Both the position numbers and the translations under genes were made by a program. Shown piece after piece: positions 32,405 through 40,160 of a stretch of DNA of 64,000 nucleotides (the first letter of the stretch is position 1; each line of letters opens with the position of its first letter). The DNA is taken from positions 1 to 64,000 of the forward strand of contig DATCMU010000034.1 in assembly GCA_036563245.1 (NCBI GenBank), read 5' to 3'. Source of the DNA: DATCMU01 sp036563245. Lineage in GTDB: Bacteria; Pseudomonadota; Alphaproteobacteria; Rhizobiales; Devosiaceae. The notes beneath the pieces are model-generated. The model saw nothing but the letters and a program-made list of their open reading frames with translations. It was not told the origin of the DNA and made no database searches.

Positions 32405-35400
32405 TCACTCCAGCGTGAACCCCGCCGTCATGTCTGCCATGCGCCGGGCGGGCAGCGTCATCAGGGTGCGCGTTGCCGTCCACAGCAGCGCCGCTTCCAC
32501 CTTCAGCCCCGGAAAAAGCCGCCCTGCGAGGCGCGAATAGAGGCCCATCTGCGTCACATAGCCCGGCGGAACCTCGTCGGTCGAACCCGGCGGCACCGCG
32601 TCGGACTTGAAATCCACGATCAGCACGCGCCCTTCGTCAACCACCAGCCGGTCGATCCGGCCCGAAAGCGTTATCGGCGCGCCGTCCCTTTGCCCAAGAG
32701 CGAGAAAAGGCACTTCGCCTCGGCTTTGCGGGCCGAAGACATGGGCAAGGCTTTCGTCCCCGAGTATCGCCAGCGCCGTGGCCGAAAGCGCCGCGTGGCG
32801 CTGGGGCGTCTCCGGCAACAGCACCTCGAGCGCGCGCATCGCGATCGCTTCGCGCCCGGCTTCCGGCACGGCAGCAAGATGATGAAGCAAGGCATGAAGG
32901 GCGGTGCCTTCGTCCCGTGCCTGCGTTCTGCCAGTGATGCTCGTCCGGGCCCGGGTTTCGAGCAGCCTCTCGGGGTCCATTTCCACAAGCGCGGTCGAGG
33001 GGTTGATGCTTTGCCGCCGTTCGAATTTCGGCGCCTTTCCCGGGATGGCCGGGGGCGCGGCCTTTTCTGCCCGCTGCTCCCCGCCCGCTATCCGATTTGC
33101 CTCCGCCGGGCCGGGATAGCAAAGCCCGGGCTCGCCCATGGGCGATGGGCATGGCTGGCCGACCTGCTCCAGAGCCGAGCGGATTGCGTCGTACCAGCTG
33201 CCTTCGATCCTGGCTCTGCTGGTCAGCACCCCGGTCACATAGAGTTCGTCCTCGGCGCGTGTCATGCCCACATAAAGCTTGCGCCAGTACTCCGCCATCT
33301 GGCGCTCCCGGCCTGCCTCGCGCAGCGCCATGGTTTGCGGCACGTGATCGCTCTTGGTGGGCGCGAAGATCACGGTGGGCCCCGCCGGTGCCTGGTCCGG
33401 GATGTAGACGCTGCGGGCGAGCTTGCGGGCGTCCGGTATGCTCGCCGCGTCGGCGAGGATGACGATGGGCGCTTCCAGCCCCTTGGCGCCGTGGACTGTC
33501 ATCACGCGCACGCCGCTGCCCGTGTCCGGCAATTCGCGCCGGATCTCGACCGCGCTGTGCCGGGTTTGCGCCAGGAACGCCTGCAACGAAGGGTCCGGTC
33601 CGCGCTCATGCGCCAGCGCCAGGCTGATGAATTCGGCCATCACGTCATCCACCTCGGCCCCGAGCCGGGCGTGAAACAGCCTCAGCCCGCCCTCGGCGTA
33701 AAGAATGCGCGCGAACAATTCATACGGTCGGTCGAGGTCGAGCCGCGCCCGCCACGACCGAAGCCGCTCATGGGCCGCCCGCGCCCAATCGTGCCGCCCC
33801 GCCGCCTGCGCCAGCGCAGCCCAAACGGTGCCCTCGCGTTCGTGACAAAGGATGCGCAATTGATCCTCGTCGATATCGAACAGCGGCGAGCGCAATACCG
33901 CCGCCAGCGTCAGGTCGTCGGCGGGATTGAGCAATATGTCGCCCAGCGCCAGAAGGTCGAGCACCGCGATATGACTGGCCACCGCCAGCTTGTCGGCGCC
34001 GGGCGTGGGGATCCGCTCCTTCTTGAGGGCGCGGATGATTTCGTAGAACAGCTTTGAGCGGTCCTGGACCAGAATGAGGACGTCGTCGGCCCGCACCGCG
34101 CGCCCGCGACGGCCCAATTGCCGCCGCGTGTCGATCCAGTCACGGATTTCGGCCGCGATCGCCGATGCAACCTCGGCCGCGGCGCCGCGGCCGCCATTCG
34201 CCGCTTCCAGGGGCCAATCGTCCTCGGGCCGCTCATTGGCCGGCTCGCGCCGCGGTGGCCAGAGTGTCACCGTGCCGCCCTCGGTCTGGCGTGCCGTGCC
34301 GTGCCGTATGGCCTCGTCGACCGAGAGCAGGGCGCTCCGGATGTCCGGGCGCGCGCAAACCAGGTCGACCGCATCCAGAATGCCCTTCTGGGTGCGGAAA
34401 CTCTCGGTCAGGCGCACCCTCTCGAAGGGTTGCCCGGCCTGGCCCGCCCTTTGCCGGTAGGTCGCGCCGGCCAGGATGAAGGCTTCCGGCTCCGCGCCCT
34501 GGAAGGAATAGATCGACTGCTTGGGATCCCCGACGGCGAAAAGGGTGCGCGGCGCGCGGGCCACCCCGTCGCCGGCAAAGAACTCGTCGGCAATCGCCTC
34601 CACCACGGTCCACTGTTCGGGATTGGTGTCCTGCCCCTCGTCGACGAGCACATGGGAAATGCCGGCATCGAGCTTGTAGCGGACCCATTCGCGCATCTCA
34701 CCGCGGGTGAAAAGGGTGTGGAGCCGCGAGATCAGGTCGTCGAAATCGAGCAACGCGCGCGCGCGCTTCTGTCCCTCGTAATCATCGGCTATCGCGCCCA
34801 CGATATCGATCAGCGCCTCGGAACGTTCCACCAGTTCCGCCCGCGTCAGGCGGCGCCTGACATCCTCCAGCCGCGCGGCCTCGTCGGCGAGCAAGGCGGC
34901 AAGCCCCGCATCGGCGTCCTTGATCGCCTTCTTGGGAAAGGTCTTGGGCACCGTGCCCGAACCGGTCAGGAACGCGTCGAACAGGTCCCTTGCGGTGGGG
35001 GCGGCGGGGTCGATCCCCGCCAGCTTGTCTTCGAACCCCTTCCCCTCCGGCCTGGGCGGGGTCAGCGCAAAGACGCGCCCATATTGCGACGGCGGGAAAA
35101 GGGTTCGTGCGACCGCCTCATCCAGAAGACTGGCGCGGGTTTTGGAACTGGCCATCCCCACGTACCGGCGCAACCGCGTCTTTGCCGCGGTCCGGTCCGC
35201 AAGCACGCTGCGCAATTGCCGCGCCTGGGCGAGCGCGGTGTCGATCCCGTCCGCGATCTGGGAATCCGTCAGCGTCTCGAACAGGTCCAGCACGGATCGC
35301 GCCGCCGCACCCTTGCCGCCCAGGCCCTCGGCAAGAACCCGTTCGCGCGCCGCATCGATCATCTCCCTTTGCGTGGCCTCCTCGATCACCTGGAAATCGA

Positions 35401-35842
35401 AGGGCACCCCCGCTTCGAGCGGAAACCGGTGCAGCACGCTTTCGCAGAAGGCGTGGATGGTATTGATCTTCAGCCCGCCCGGGGTTTCCAGCGCATGGGC
35501 GAACAGGGTCGGCGCGCGCCGCAGCGCAGCGGCATCCGGCGGCGCTCCGGTGAGCATCGTCAGTTCCGTAGCTAGCTGTTCGCGCCCCATCAGCGCCCAC
35601 TTGCCCAAACGATCCGCCACCCGGTTGCGCATCACTGTTGCGGCGGCCTTGGTATAGGTGAGGCAAAGAATGCTCTCCGGGCTTGCCCCGGCGAGCAGCA
35701 GGCGCAGAACCCTTTGGGTGAGGACGTGGGTCTTGCCGGATCCCGCATTGGCGTCCACCCAGGCCGAAGACACCGGGCTGGATGCCTTTGCCTGTTCGGC
35801 AATGGTACTGGGGGATGGGACCGCCGGGCGCTCGCTGGTCAA
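32405..35842 (-). CDS. addA: Double-strand break repair helicase AddA
   Basis: A 1145-residue UvrD-like helicase/nuclease subunit of the AddAB (RecBCD-like) complex, which resects DNA ends for recombination. Walker A is ANAGSGKT (residues 31-38), and helicase motif II reads VDEGQD. RVMTVHGAKGLEAPIV is motif V, and the C-terminal RecB-family nuclease ends with VLIVDFKSD (Asp1077, Lys1079). TTG at 35842 is the likely start: GAGGAGG lies 8-9 nt upstream and the codon overlaps the addB stop (TTGA), giving coupled translation. A longer upstream frame reads antisense-like sequence and is rejected. Confidence 0.95.
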   Translation of the reverse strand: MTSERPAVPSPSTIAEQAKASSPVSSAWVDANAGSGKTHVLTQRVLRLLLAGASPESILCLTYTKAAATVMRNRVADRLGKWALMGREQLATELTMLTGAPPDAAALRRAPTLFAHALETPGGLKINTIHAFCESVLHRFPLEAGVPFDFQVIEEATQREMIDAARERVLAEGLGGKGAAARSVLDLFETLTDSQIADGIDTALAQARQLRSVLADRTAAKTRLRRYVGMASSKTRASLLDEAVARTLFPPSQYGRVFALTPPRPEGKGFEDKLAGIDPAAPTARDLFDAFLTGSGTVPKTFPKKAIKDADAGLAALLADEAARLEDVRRRLTRAELVERSEALIDIVGAIADDYEGQKRARALLDFDDLISRLHTLFTRGEMREWVRYKLDAGISHVLVDEGQDTNPEQWTVVEAIADEFFAGDGVARAPRTLFAVGDPKQSIYSFQGAEPEAFILAGATYRQRAGQAGQPFERVRLTESFRTQKGILDAVDLVCARPDIRSALLSVDEAIRHGTARQTEGGTVTLWPPRREPANERPEDDWPLEAANGGRGAAAEVASAIAAEIRDWIDTRRQLGRRGRAVRADDVLILVQDRSKLFYEIIRALKKERIPTPGADKLAVASHIAVLDLLALGDILLNPADDLTLAAVLRSPLFDIDEDQLRILCHEREGTVWAALAQAAGRHDWARAAHERLRSWRARLDLDRPYELFARILYAEGGLRLFHARLGAEVDDVMAEFISLALAHERGPDPSLQAFLAQTRHSAVEIRRELPDTGSGVRVMTVHGAKGLEAPIVILADAASIPDARKLARSVYIPDQAPAGPTVIFAPTKSDHVPQTMALREAGRERQMAEYWRKLYVGMTRAEDELYVTGVLTSRARIEGSWYDAIRSALEQVGQPCPSPMGEPGLCYPGPAEANRIAGGEQRAEKAAPPAIPGKAPKFERRQSINPSTALVEMDPERLLETRARTSITGRTQARDEGTALHALLHHLAAVPEAGREAIAMRALEVLLPETPQRHAALSATALAILGDESLAHVFGPQSRGEVPFLALGQRDGAPITLSGRIDRLVVDEGRVLIVDFKSDAVPPGSTDEVPPGYVTQMGLYSRLAGRLFPGLKVEAALLWTATRTLMTLPARRMADMTAGFTLE

Positions 35843-38800
35843 TTCTCGTCCTCCTCGCCAAGGCTCCATTCCGCAACGCGCGACAGGTGGTCGTAGTCGC
35901 CCGCGAACCGTTGGCCCACAGAGGGAAACAGGCGCGGCAGCATCGGCTGGGAATCGCTGAGCAGGAAGGCGGATATGTGCCGCTGGAGGCGGCGGAACAT
36001 CTCGTCGGCCGCCGTCGCGATATCGGTATCGTCCGGACAGGCGAACGGCTTTTCGTCGAAGGCCTCGGGCCCAAGTCCGATCTTGATGTAGGTGAGCGCC
36101 CCCGTGTCCGCGGCGGCGATCCCCTCGAAGGCGCCCTGTCGGGCCAACAAGGCCTCCGCCAGCAATTGCGGCGCCAGATAGGCCTTCATTTCCACGGGAG
36201 CGGGCAGGCCACCGGTCTTGAAATCGATGATTTCGAGGCGCCCGTCGGTCATCAGGTCGATCCGGTCTGCCCGTCCATGCAGGACGAAGGGCTGCCCGGA
36301 AAGCTCGAATGTCCATCGCCCCCGGATTTCGGCCCACCGCCTCGCCACCCGGCCTGCGCGTTGCCGCTCGAATTCGAGGAACAGTTCGGCGGTCCGGCGA
36401 AACCGATGCAGCCAGATCTCCCGCCGATCGGCGATGGCATCGAGTCCGGCGAATGCGACATCGGCGAGACCGAGAAGCGCATCGAGCGCATCGGGGGCGA
36501 GCGGGTCGTGCCCATCCTCCACGAACGTGCCCAGTACGTCGTGAATGAGGGTTCCGCGCTCGCGGGCGGTGGGGTCTTCGCCCAGCGGGTCCAGTTTCCT
36601 CAGTCCAAGCACATGCCGGGCATAAAGATCGTAGGGCGAGCGGATGAGTTTCTCGATTTCGGTCACCGAGATCCGTCGCGGACGGATCGCGGCCGGCGGA
36701 CGTGGCTCGGGCCGGCTGGCCGGCGCCGGGGGGGCGCCCGCGTCGTCCAGAGCGCGCGCCGTCTCGATCCAGCGGGCCGATCGCTGCCGCATCTGTTGGG
36801 CGCGGCTCTCGCCCAAGAAGGCTTCGAGGCGCTGCAGCAGCCGCGAGGGACTGGTCGGGCTCGAACCGACCCGTTCGGAAAAGGCCAGGACGACCTGGGG
36901 GTTACCCATGCCCAGTTCGAAATCGTGCGCGGCGCGTCCCTGGTCGCGTTCGGGGGGCTCGAGCCCCGCCGCCATGCGCATCGAGCGGCTCATCCATGCT
37001 CCGGGATCGGCGACCTCGGGCCAGATGCCCTCGTTCAATCCGGCAAGAATGAGCAGGTCCCGGTTTTGCAGGCGCGCCTCAATGCGCCCCCAGATCGCGA
37101 TGTCCTCGCGTGCCGGGCGTTGCGCACGAACGGAAATCCCGGCCATCAAACCGGCCAATGCGCCATCGAGGCCGTTGCGCGAAATCCTCGGCCCGCGACC
37201 GTCTTCGGCGGTAATATCGCTCACCCATTGCGCAAAGGCCTCATCTCCCGTCATGGCCATGGTGGCTGCGCCCTCTGGGACGGCCCTCAGCCGCGCCACC
37301 GCGGTTTCCAGTTCCCGTGCCAGCGCGGCGGCGCGGCAGGGTGGCCCGGCAATCAGCCGCTCAAGCCCGCCCAGCGCATCTTCCAGCCGGGCGAGCAGGT
37401 CGGATACCGCGTCCGCCTCGGCTCGTTGCAAGCGTCGCGCGGGGCGGCCCTCTCCGCCAAGGTTTGCCGCGAGGGACGCGCGCAATCCCTCGACGCCGGC
37501 CAGCGGGCGCTGGCCCCTCAGCAATCCGAACTCGATCAGGTCGGCCCGCCGGGTCAGTTCACCCCTCTCCAGCCCGAGCGAGACATTGGCGTTGCGCAAG
37601 AGCCCCATCAGTTCAACCGCGGAAAACCCGCTTGAAGCCACCGCCAGCGCCGTGCGGGCCAGCCTTCCGATCCGTGACTGGAACAAGGGCGTGCCCGCGC
37701 TGTCGTCGACCTCGACATCGAACCTTTGCAATTCCGCCGCGATCCGGCGCGCCAGATTGCGATCCTGGACCACGATGCCGACGCTGCGCCCCGCGGCGAG
37801 CGCCTCGACCCCGGCAATTGCGATCGCCCTGGCCTGTTCGTCCTCGCTGCGTGCGCAAAGAATGTGAACGCCTGCCGCCGCCTCGTCGAGAAATCCATCG
37901 CCCAGCGCCCCGCGTGCCTCCGACCAGTCGGCGGTCTCATCGGCAAGGGCAAGGGCGTGGCGCACCACGATGGTGCGCTTGTGTTCAGCGGGCGAAGCCA
38001 GTTCGTCCACCATGGACGGTTCGGCCGAAAACTGCTCCAGAAGCCGCGCCATGCCATATTGCGGATGCCCGTGCGGCGCCTTCGCCGGATCGAGCAATGC
38101 CTTGAAACTGCTGGCGCTCAAGGTGGTGTCGAGGCCCGGCAGCACCACCGCGCCCCGCGGCAGGCGCGAAATGGCCATCAGAAGCGCCGCGGTTGCCGGG
38201 ATCGAACCGGTCGATCCCGCGGCGATCACTGGCCGTTCGCCATAGACGGCGCCGGCGGCTTCGGCCTGTTGGCGCAGCCGTTCGTTGCGCAACCACGCGG
38301 CGTCGGCCAGCCCCGCTTCCCCCAGAGTCTCAGGCCAGGCTTTCAGGGCGATATCGAGAAAGTCGAGGGTTTGCTGCCACTTTTCCGCCAGTTCCTCGCG
38401 CGCGACGCCGGCAATGTTGGCTGCCGGCACGCCCTCCACATGCAGATCGTCGATCAGGTGCCCAAGCGAATCCGCAAGCGCCAGGATTTCGGAGGCGCCG
38501 GGCGGTTCGACCGAGCCCGGTCTGGCGAACGGCATCTGCTCGCGTTTGCCGACCCATGCCGCGATCAGTTCGCCCAGGACGAGGCGGCGGGTAATCGCGC
38601 CCACGGCTGGCGGCAGGGGCGTCCGGTCATAAGGGGGCAGGAACGGCTCCTCGTCTTCGGCCTCGCCGCCGAACACCCGCAGGTCCGGCAGCAGGAGCGT
38701 CCCCGAGCGTCGTGCAACCACCTCGGCAAAGGCCCGCCGGGCACGGGCGGTGGGCAGGATCACCGTGATGTCGGACAGCCAGAACGGGCCGGTGCGCGGC

Positions 38801-38895
38801 CAGTCCGGCAGCAAGGTGCCATCGAACAGCCGGTCGGCCAGCGTTTCGAGAAACGGGGCGTGCGGGGCGATCGTGAAGACGCGGTCGCGGATCAT
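35839..38895 (-). CDS. addB: Double-strand break repair protein AddB
   Basis: A 1018-residue AddB subunit of the alphaproteobacterial type. The N-terminal half is an inactivated helicase fold (opening VFTIAPHAPFLETLADRL; AAGSTGSIPA at the former P-loop region). The C-terminal half is a PD-(D/E)xK nuclease with RLEIIDFKTGGLP. The four-Cys iron-sulfur clamp of Bacillus AddB is not seen, as in other Alphaproteobacteria. It overlaps the nucleotidyltransferase gene upstream by 4 bp and addA downstream by 4 bp. Confidence 0.94.
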   Translation of the reverse strand: MIRDRVFTIAPHAPFLETLADRLFDGTLLPDWPRTGPFWLSDITVILPTARARRAFAEVVARRSGTLLLPDLRVFGGEAEDEEPFLPPYDRTPLPPAVGAITRRLVLGELIAAWVGKREQMPFARPGSVEPPGASEILALADSLGHLIDDLHVEGVPAANIAGVAREELAEKWQQTLDFLDIALKAWPETLGEAGLADAAWLRNERLRQQAEAAGAVYGERPVIAAGSTGSIPATAALLMAISRLPRGAVVLPGLDTTLSASSFKALLDPAKAPHGHPQYGMARLLEQFSAEPSMVDELASPAEHKRTIVVRHALALADETADWSEARGALGDGFLDEAAAGVHILCARSEDEQARAIAIAGVEALAAGRSVGIVVQDRNLARRIAAELQRFDVEVDDSAGTPLFQSRIGRLARTALAVASSGFSAVELMGLLRNANVSLGLERGELTRRADLIEFGLLRGQRPLAGVEGLRASLAANLGGEGRPARRLQRAEADAVSDLLARLEDALGGLERLIAGPPCRAAALARELETAVARLRAVPEGAATMAMTGDEAFAQWVSDITAEDGRGPRISRNGLDGALAGLMAGISVRAQRPAREDIAIWGRIEARLQNRDLLILAGLNEGIWPEVADPGAWMSRSMRMAAGLEPPERDQGRAAHDFELGMGNPQVVLAFSERVGSSPTSPSRLLQRLEAFLGESRAQQMRQRSARWIETARALDDAGAPPAPASRPEPRPPAAIRPRRISVTEIEKLIRSPYDLYARHVLGLRKLDPLGEDPTARERGTLIHDVLGTFVEDGHDPLAPDALDALLGLADVAFAGLDAIADRREIWLHRFRRTAELFLEFERQRAGRVARRWAEIRGRWTFELSGQPFVLHGRADRIDLMTDGRLEIIDFKTGGLPAPVEMKAYLAPQLLAEALLARQGAFEGIAAADTGALTYIKIGLGPEAFDEKPFACPDDTDIATAADEMFRRLQRHISAFLLSDSQPMLPRLFPSVGQRFAGDYDHLSRVAEWSLGEEDEN

Positions 38896-39629
38896 TCTGC
38901 GGCCCCCAGGCGGGCTTCGGCGGCCCGAAGTCCCTCAAGGTCACCGACGTGGAACCAGTCGGCATCGAGCCGCGCCCCGATCATCCGGCCCTGCTGTTCG
39001 GCCTGCGCCCATAGCTCCTGGATGGCGAACGCCCCTTCAGGGGCATCCGCGAACAGGGCGCGGGCATAAAGCGCCGCCCCGGCAAACAGCACCGGCGCGC
39101 CGCGGTCGGCTGTCAGGCGCCTGCGCGGATCGAGACAGAAGTCGTGGCTGCGTTTCAACCCGGAGGACCGGGAAGGATCGACACAGAGCAATGCCGCCAG
39201 CGCGTCACTTTCAACAAAGGCATTCAGCAGGCGCGCCAGAGGCCTGTCCGATTGCGGCAGCCAGAAGCTGTCCGCATTCAGCACCAGAACGCTGTCGCCC
39301 CGTGTCTGGCGCAGCGCCCGCGCCACGCCGCCGCCCGTACCCAGCAAGAGGTCCTTTTCCAGCGAGAGCGCAAAACTGGCGTCGGGCAGATCCCGGGCAA
39401 GTCTGCTGACTTCGTCGGCAACCTGATCGGCCAGGTAATGGGCGTTGACCACGAAGCGACCGACCCCTTCGGCCATGCCGGCCCTGACGGCCCGTTCGAC
39501 AAGGGGTACGCCGCCCACCTTGACCAGCGGCTTGGCCACCGTCTGGGTCAGCGGGCGCAATCTCGTGCCAAGGCCGGCGGCCAGTATGACGGCATCGGCG
39601 GGGAATCGGGTTTCGGACATGCGGATCAT
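38892..39629 (-). CDS. Nucleotidyltransferase family protein (MurU-like)
   Basis: A 245-residue sugar-phosphate nucleotidyltransferase. AVILAAGLGTRLRPLT is the nucleotide-binding signature, KPLVKVGGVPL follows, and VLNADSFW carries the metal-binding Asp. It resembles MurU, which makes UDP-MurNAc from MurNAc-1-phosphate in cell-wall recycling; in that pathway the kinase AmgK acts first. In many Rhizobiales the kinase domain lies just upstream, fused to TsaE, but it is missing here. Two starts are possible (39629, or 39620 at MSETRF). Confidence 0.82.
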   Translation of the reverse strand: MIRMSETRFPADAVILAAGLGTRLRPLTQTVAKPLVKVGGVPLVERAVRAGMAEGVGRFVVNAHYLADQVADEVSRLARDLPDASFALSLEKDLLLGTGGGVARALRQTRGDSVLVLNADSFWLPQSDRPLARLLNAFVESDALAALLCVDPSRSSGLKRSHDFCLDPRRRLTADRGAPVLFAGAALYARALFADAPEGAFAIQELWAQAEQQGRMIGARLDADWFHVGDLEGLRAAEARLGAAE

Positions 39630-39662
39630 CAGAGCCCTGGCGGCATGGCCTGTAAAGCACCT

Positions 39663-40157
39663 TCAGCGGGACGGGGCGGCAAGGTCGGCCAATGCGCTGC
39701 GCAGGCCCTTGGGTTCGGCGCGGCTACCGAGGCAGGCGATCCGGACGATGCGGCCGCCACCGGGCGGCAGCGCGATGTCGACGCCAAGGCTTGCCAGTTC
39801 ACCCAGCATGGGCGCCCGCTCCGGCCATTCCACCATGACGATGGCCGACGGGTCGTCGAACAACCCCAGTTCCTCGATCTCGTCCTCTAAAGCCAGCCGA
39901 TAGAGATCGGCGTGCAGGACCGCGCCCATGGGCGTCTCGTAGGGTTGCACCAGCGAGAAACTGGGGGAGGGTACCTCGAGCGCGTCATCGCCGCTCAGGG
40001 CACGCACCACGGCGCGGGCGAGAGCGGTCTTGCCGGCGCCCAACGGACCGCTCAGCAGCAGGATGTCCCCCGGTTGGAGCGATGCGGCGAGCCGTTCCCC
40101 GATGCGCCTGGTATCGGCCTCGTCGCGCGCCAGAAGCTCGAGCGCAAAGCCGGACAC
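39663..40157 (-). CDS. tsaE: tRNA threonylcarbamoyladenosine biosynthesis ATPase TsaE
   Basis: A 164-residue P-loop ATPase required with TsaB/TsaD for the t6A37 modification of ANN-reading tRNAs. Walker A is SGPLGAGKTALAR (about residues 36-48), VPSPSFSLVQPY is the family switch region, and LHADLYRL and VMVEWPER follow. The protein stops at the normal length of a free-standing TsaE. The aminoglycoside-phosphotransferase-like domain that many Rhizobiales carry at its C-terminus is absent. It starts 3 bp after the divL stop on the same strand. Confidence 0.93.
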   Translation of the reverse strand: MSGFALELLARDEADTRRIGERLAASLQPGDILLLSGPLGAGKTALARAVVRALSGDDALEVPSPSFSLVQPYETPMGAVLHADLYRLALEDEIEELGLFDDPSAIVMVEWPERAPMLGELASLGVDIALPPGGGRIVRIACLGSRAEPKGLRSALADLAAPSR

Positions 40158-40160
40158 GAT

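Noticed and set aside
35843..36337. An N-terminal extension of about 165 codons on AddA
   Set aside because: It overlaps addB in another frame and has no AddA similarity; the TTG at 35842 has a strong ribosome binding site and the usual TTGA coupling.
35782..37635. A 617-codon plus-strand frame opposite addB
   Set aside because: It is an antisense shadow of the conserved AddB frame, with an improbable His/Arg/Gly-rich translation and no domain.
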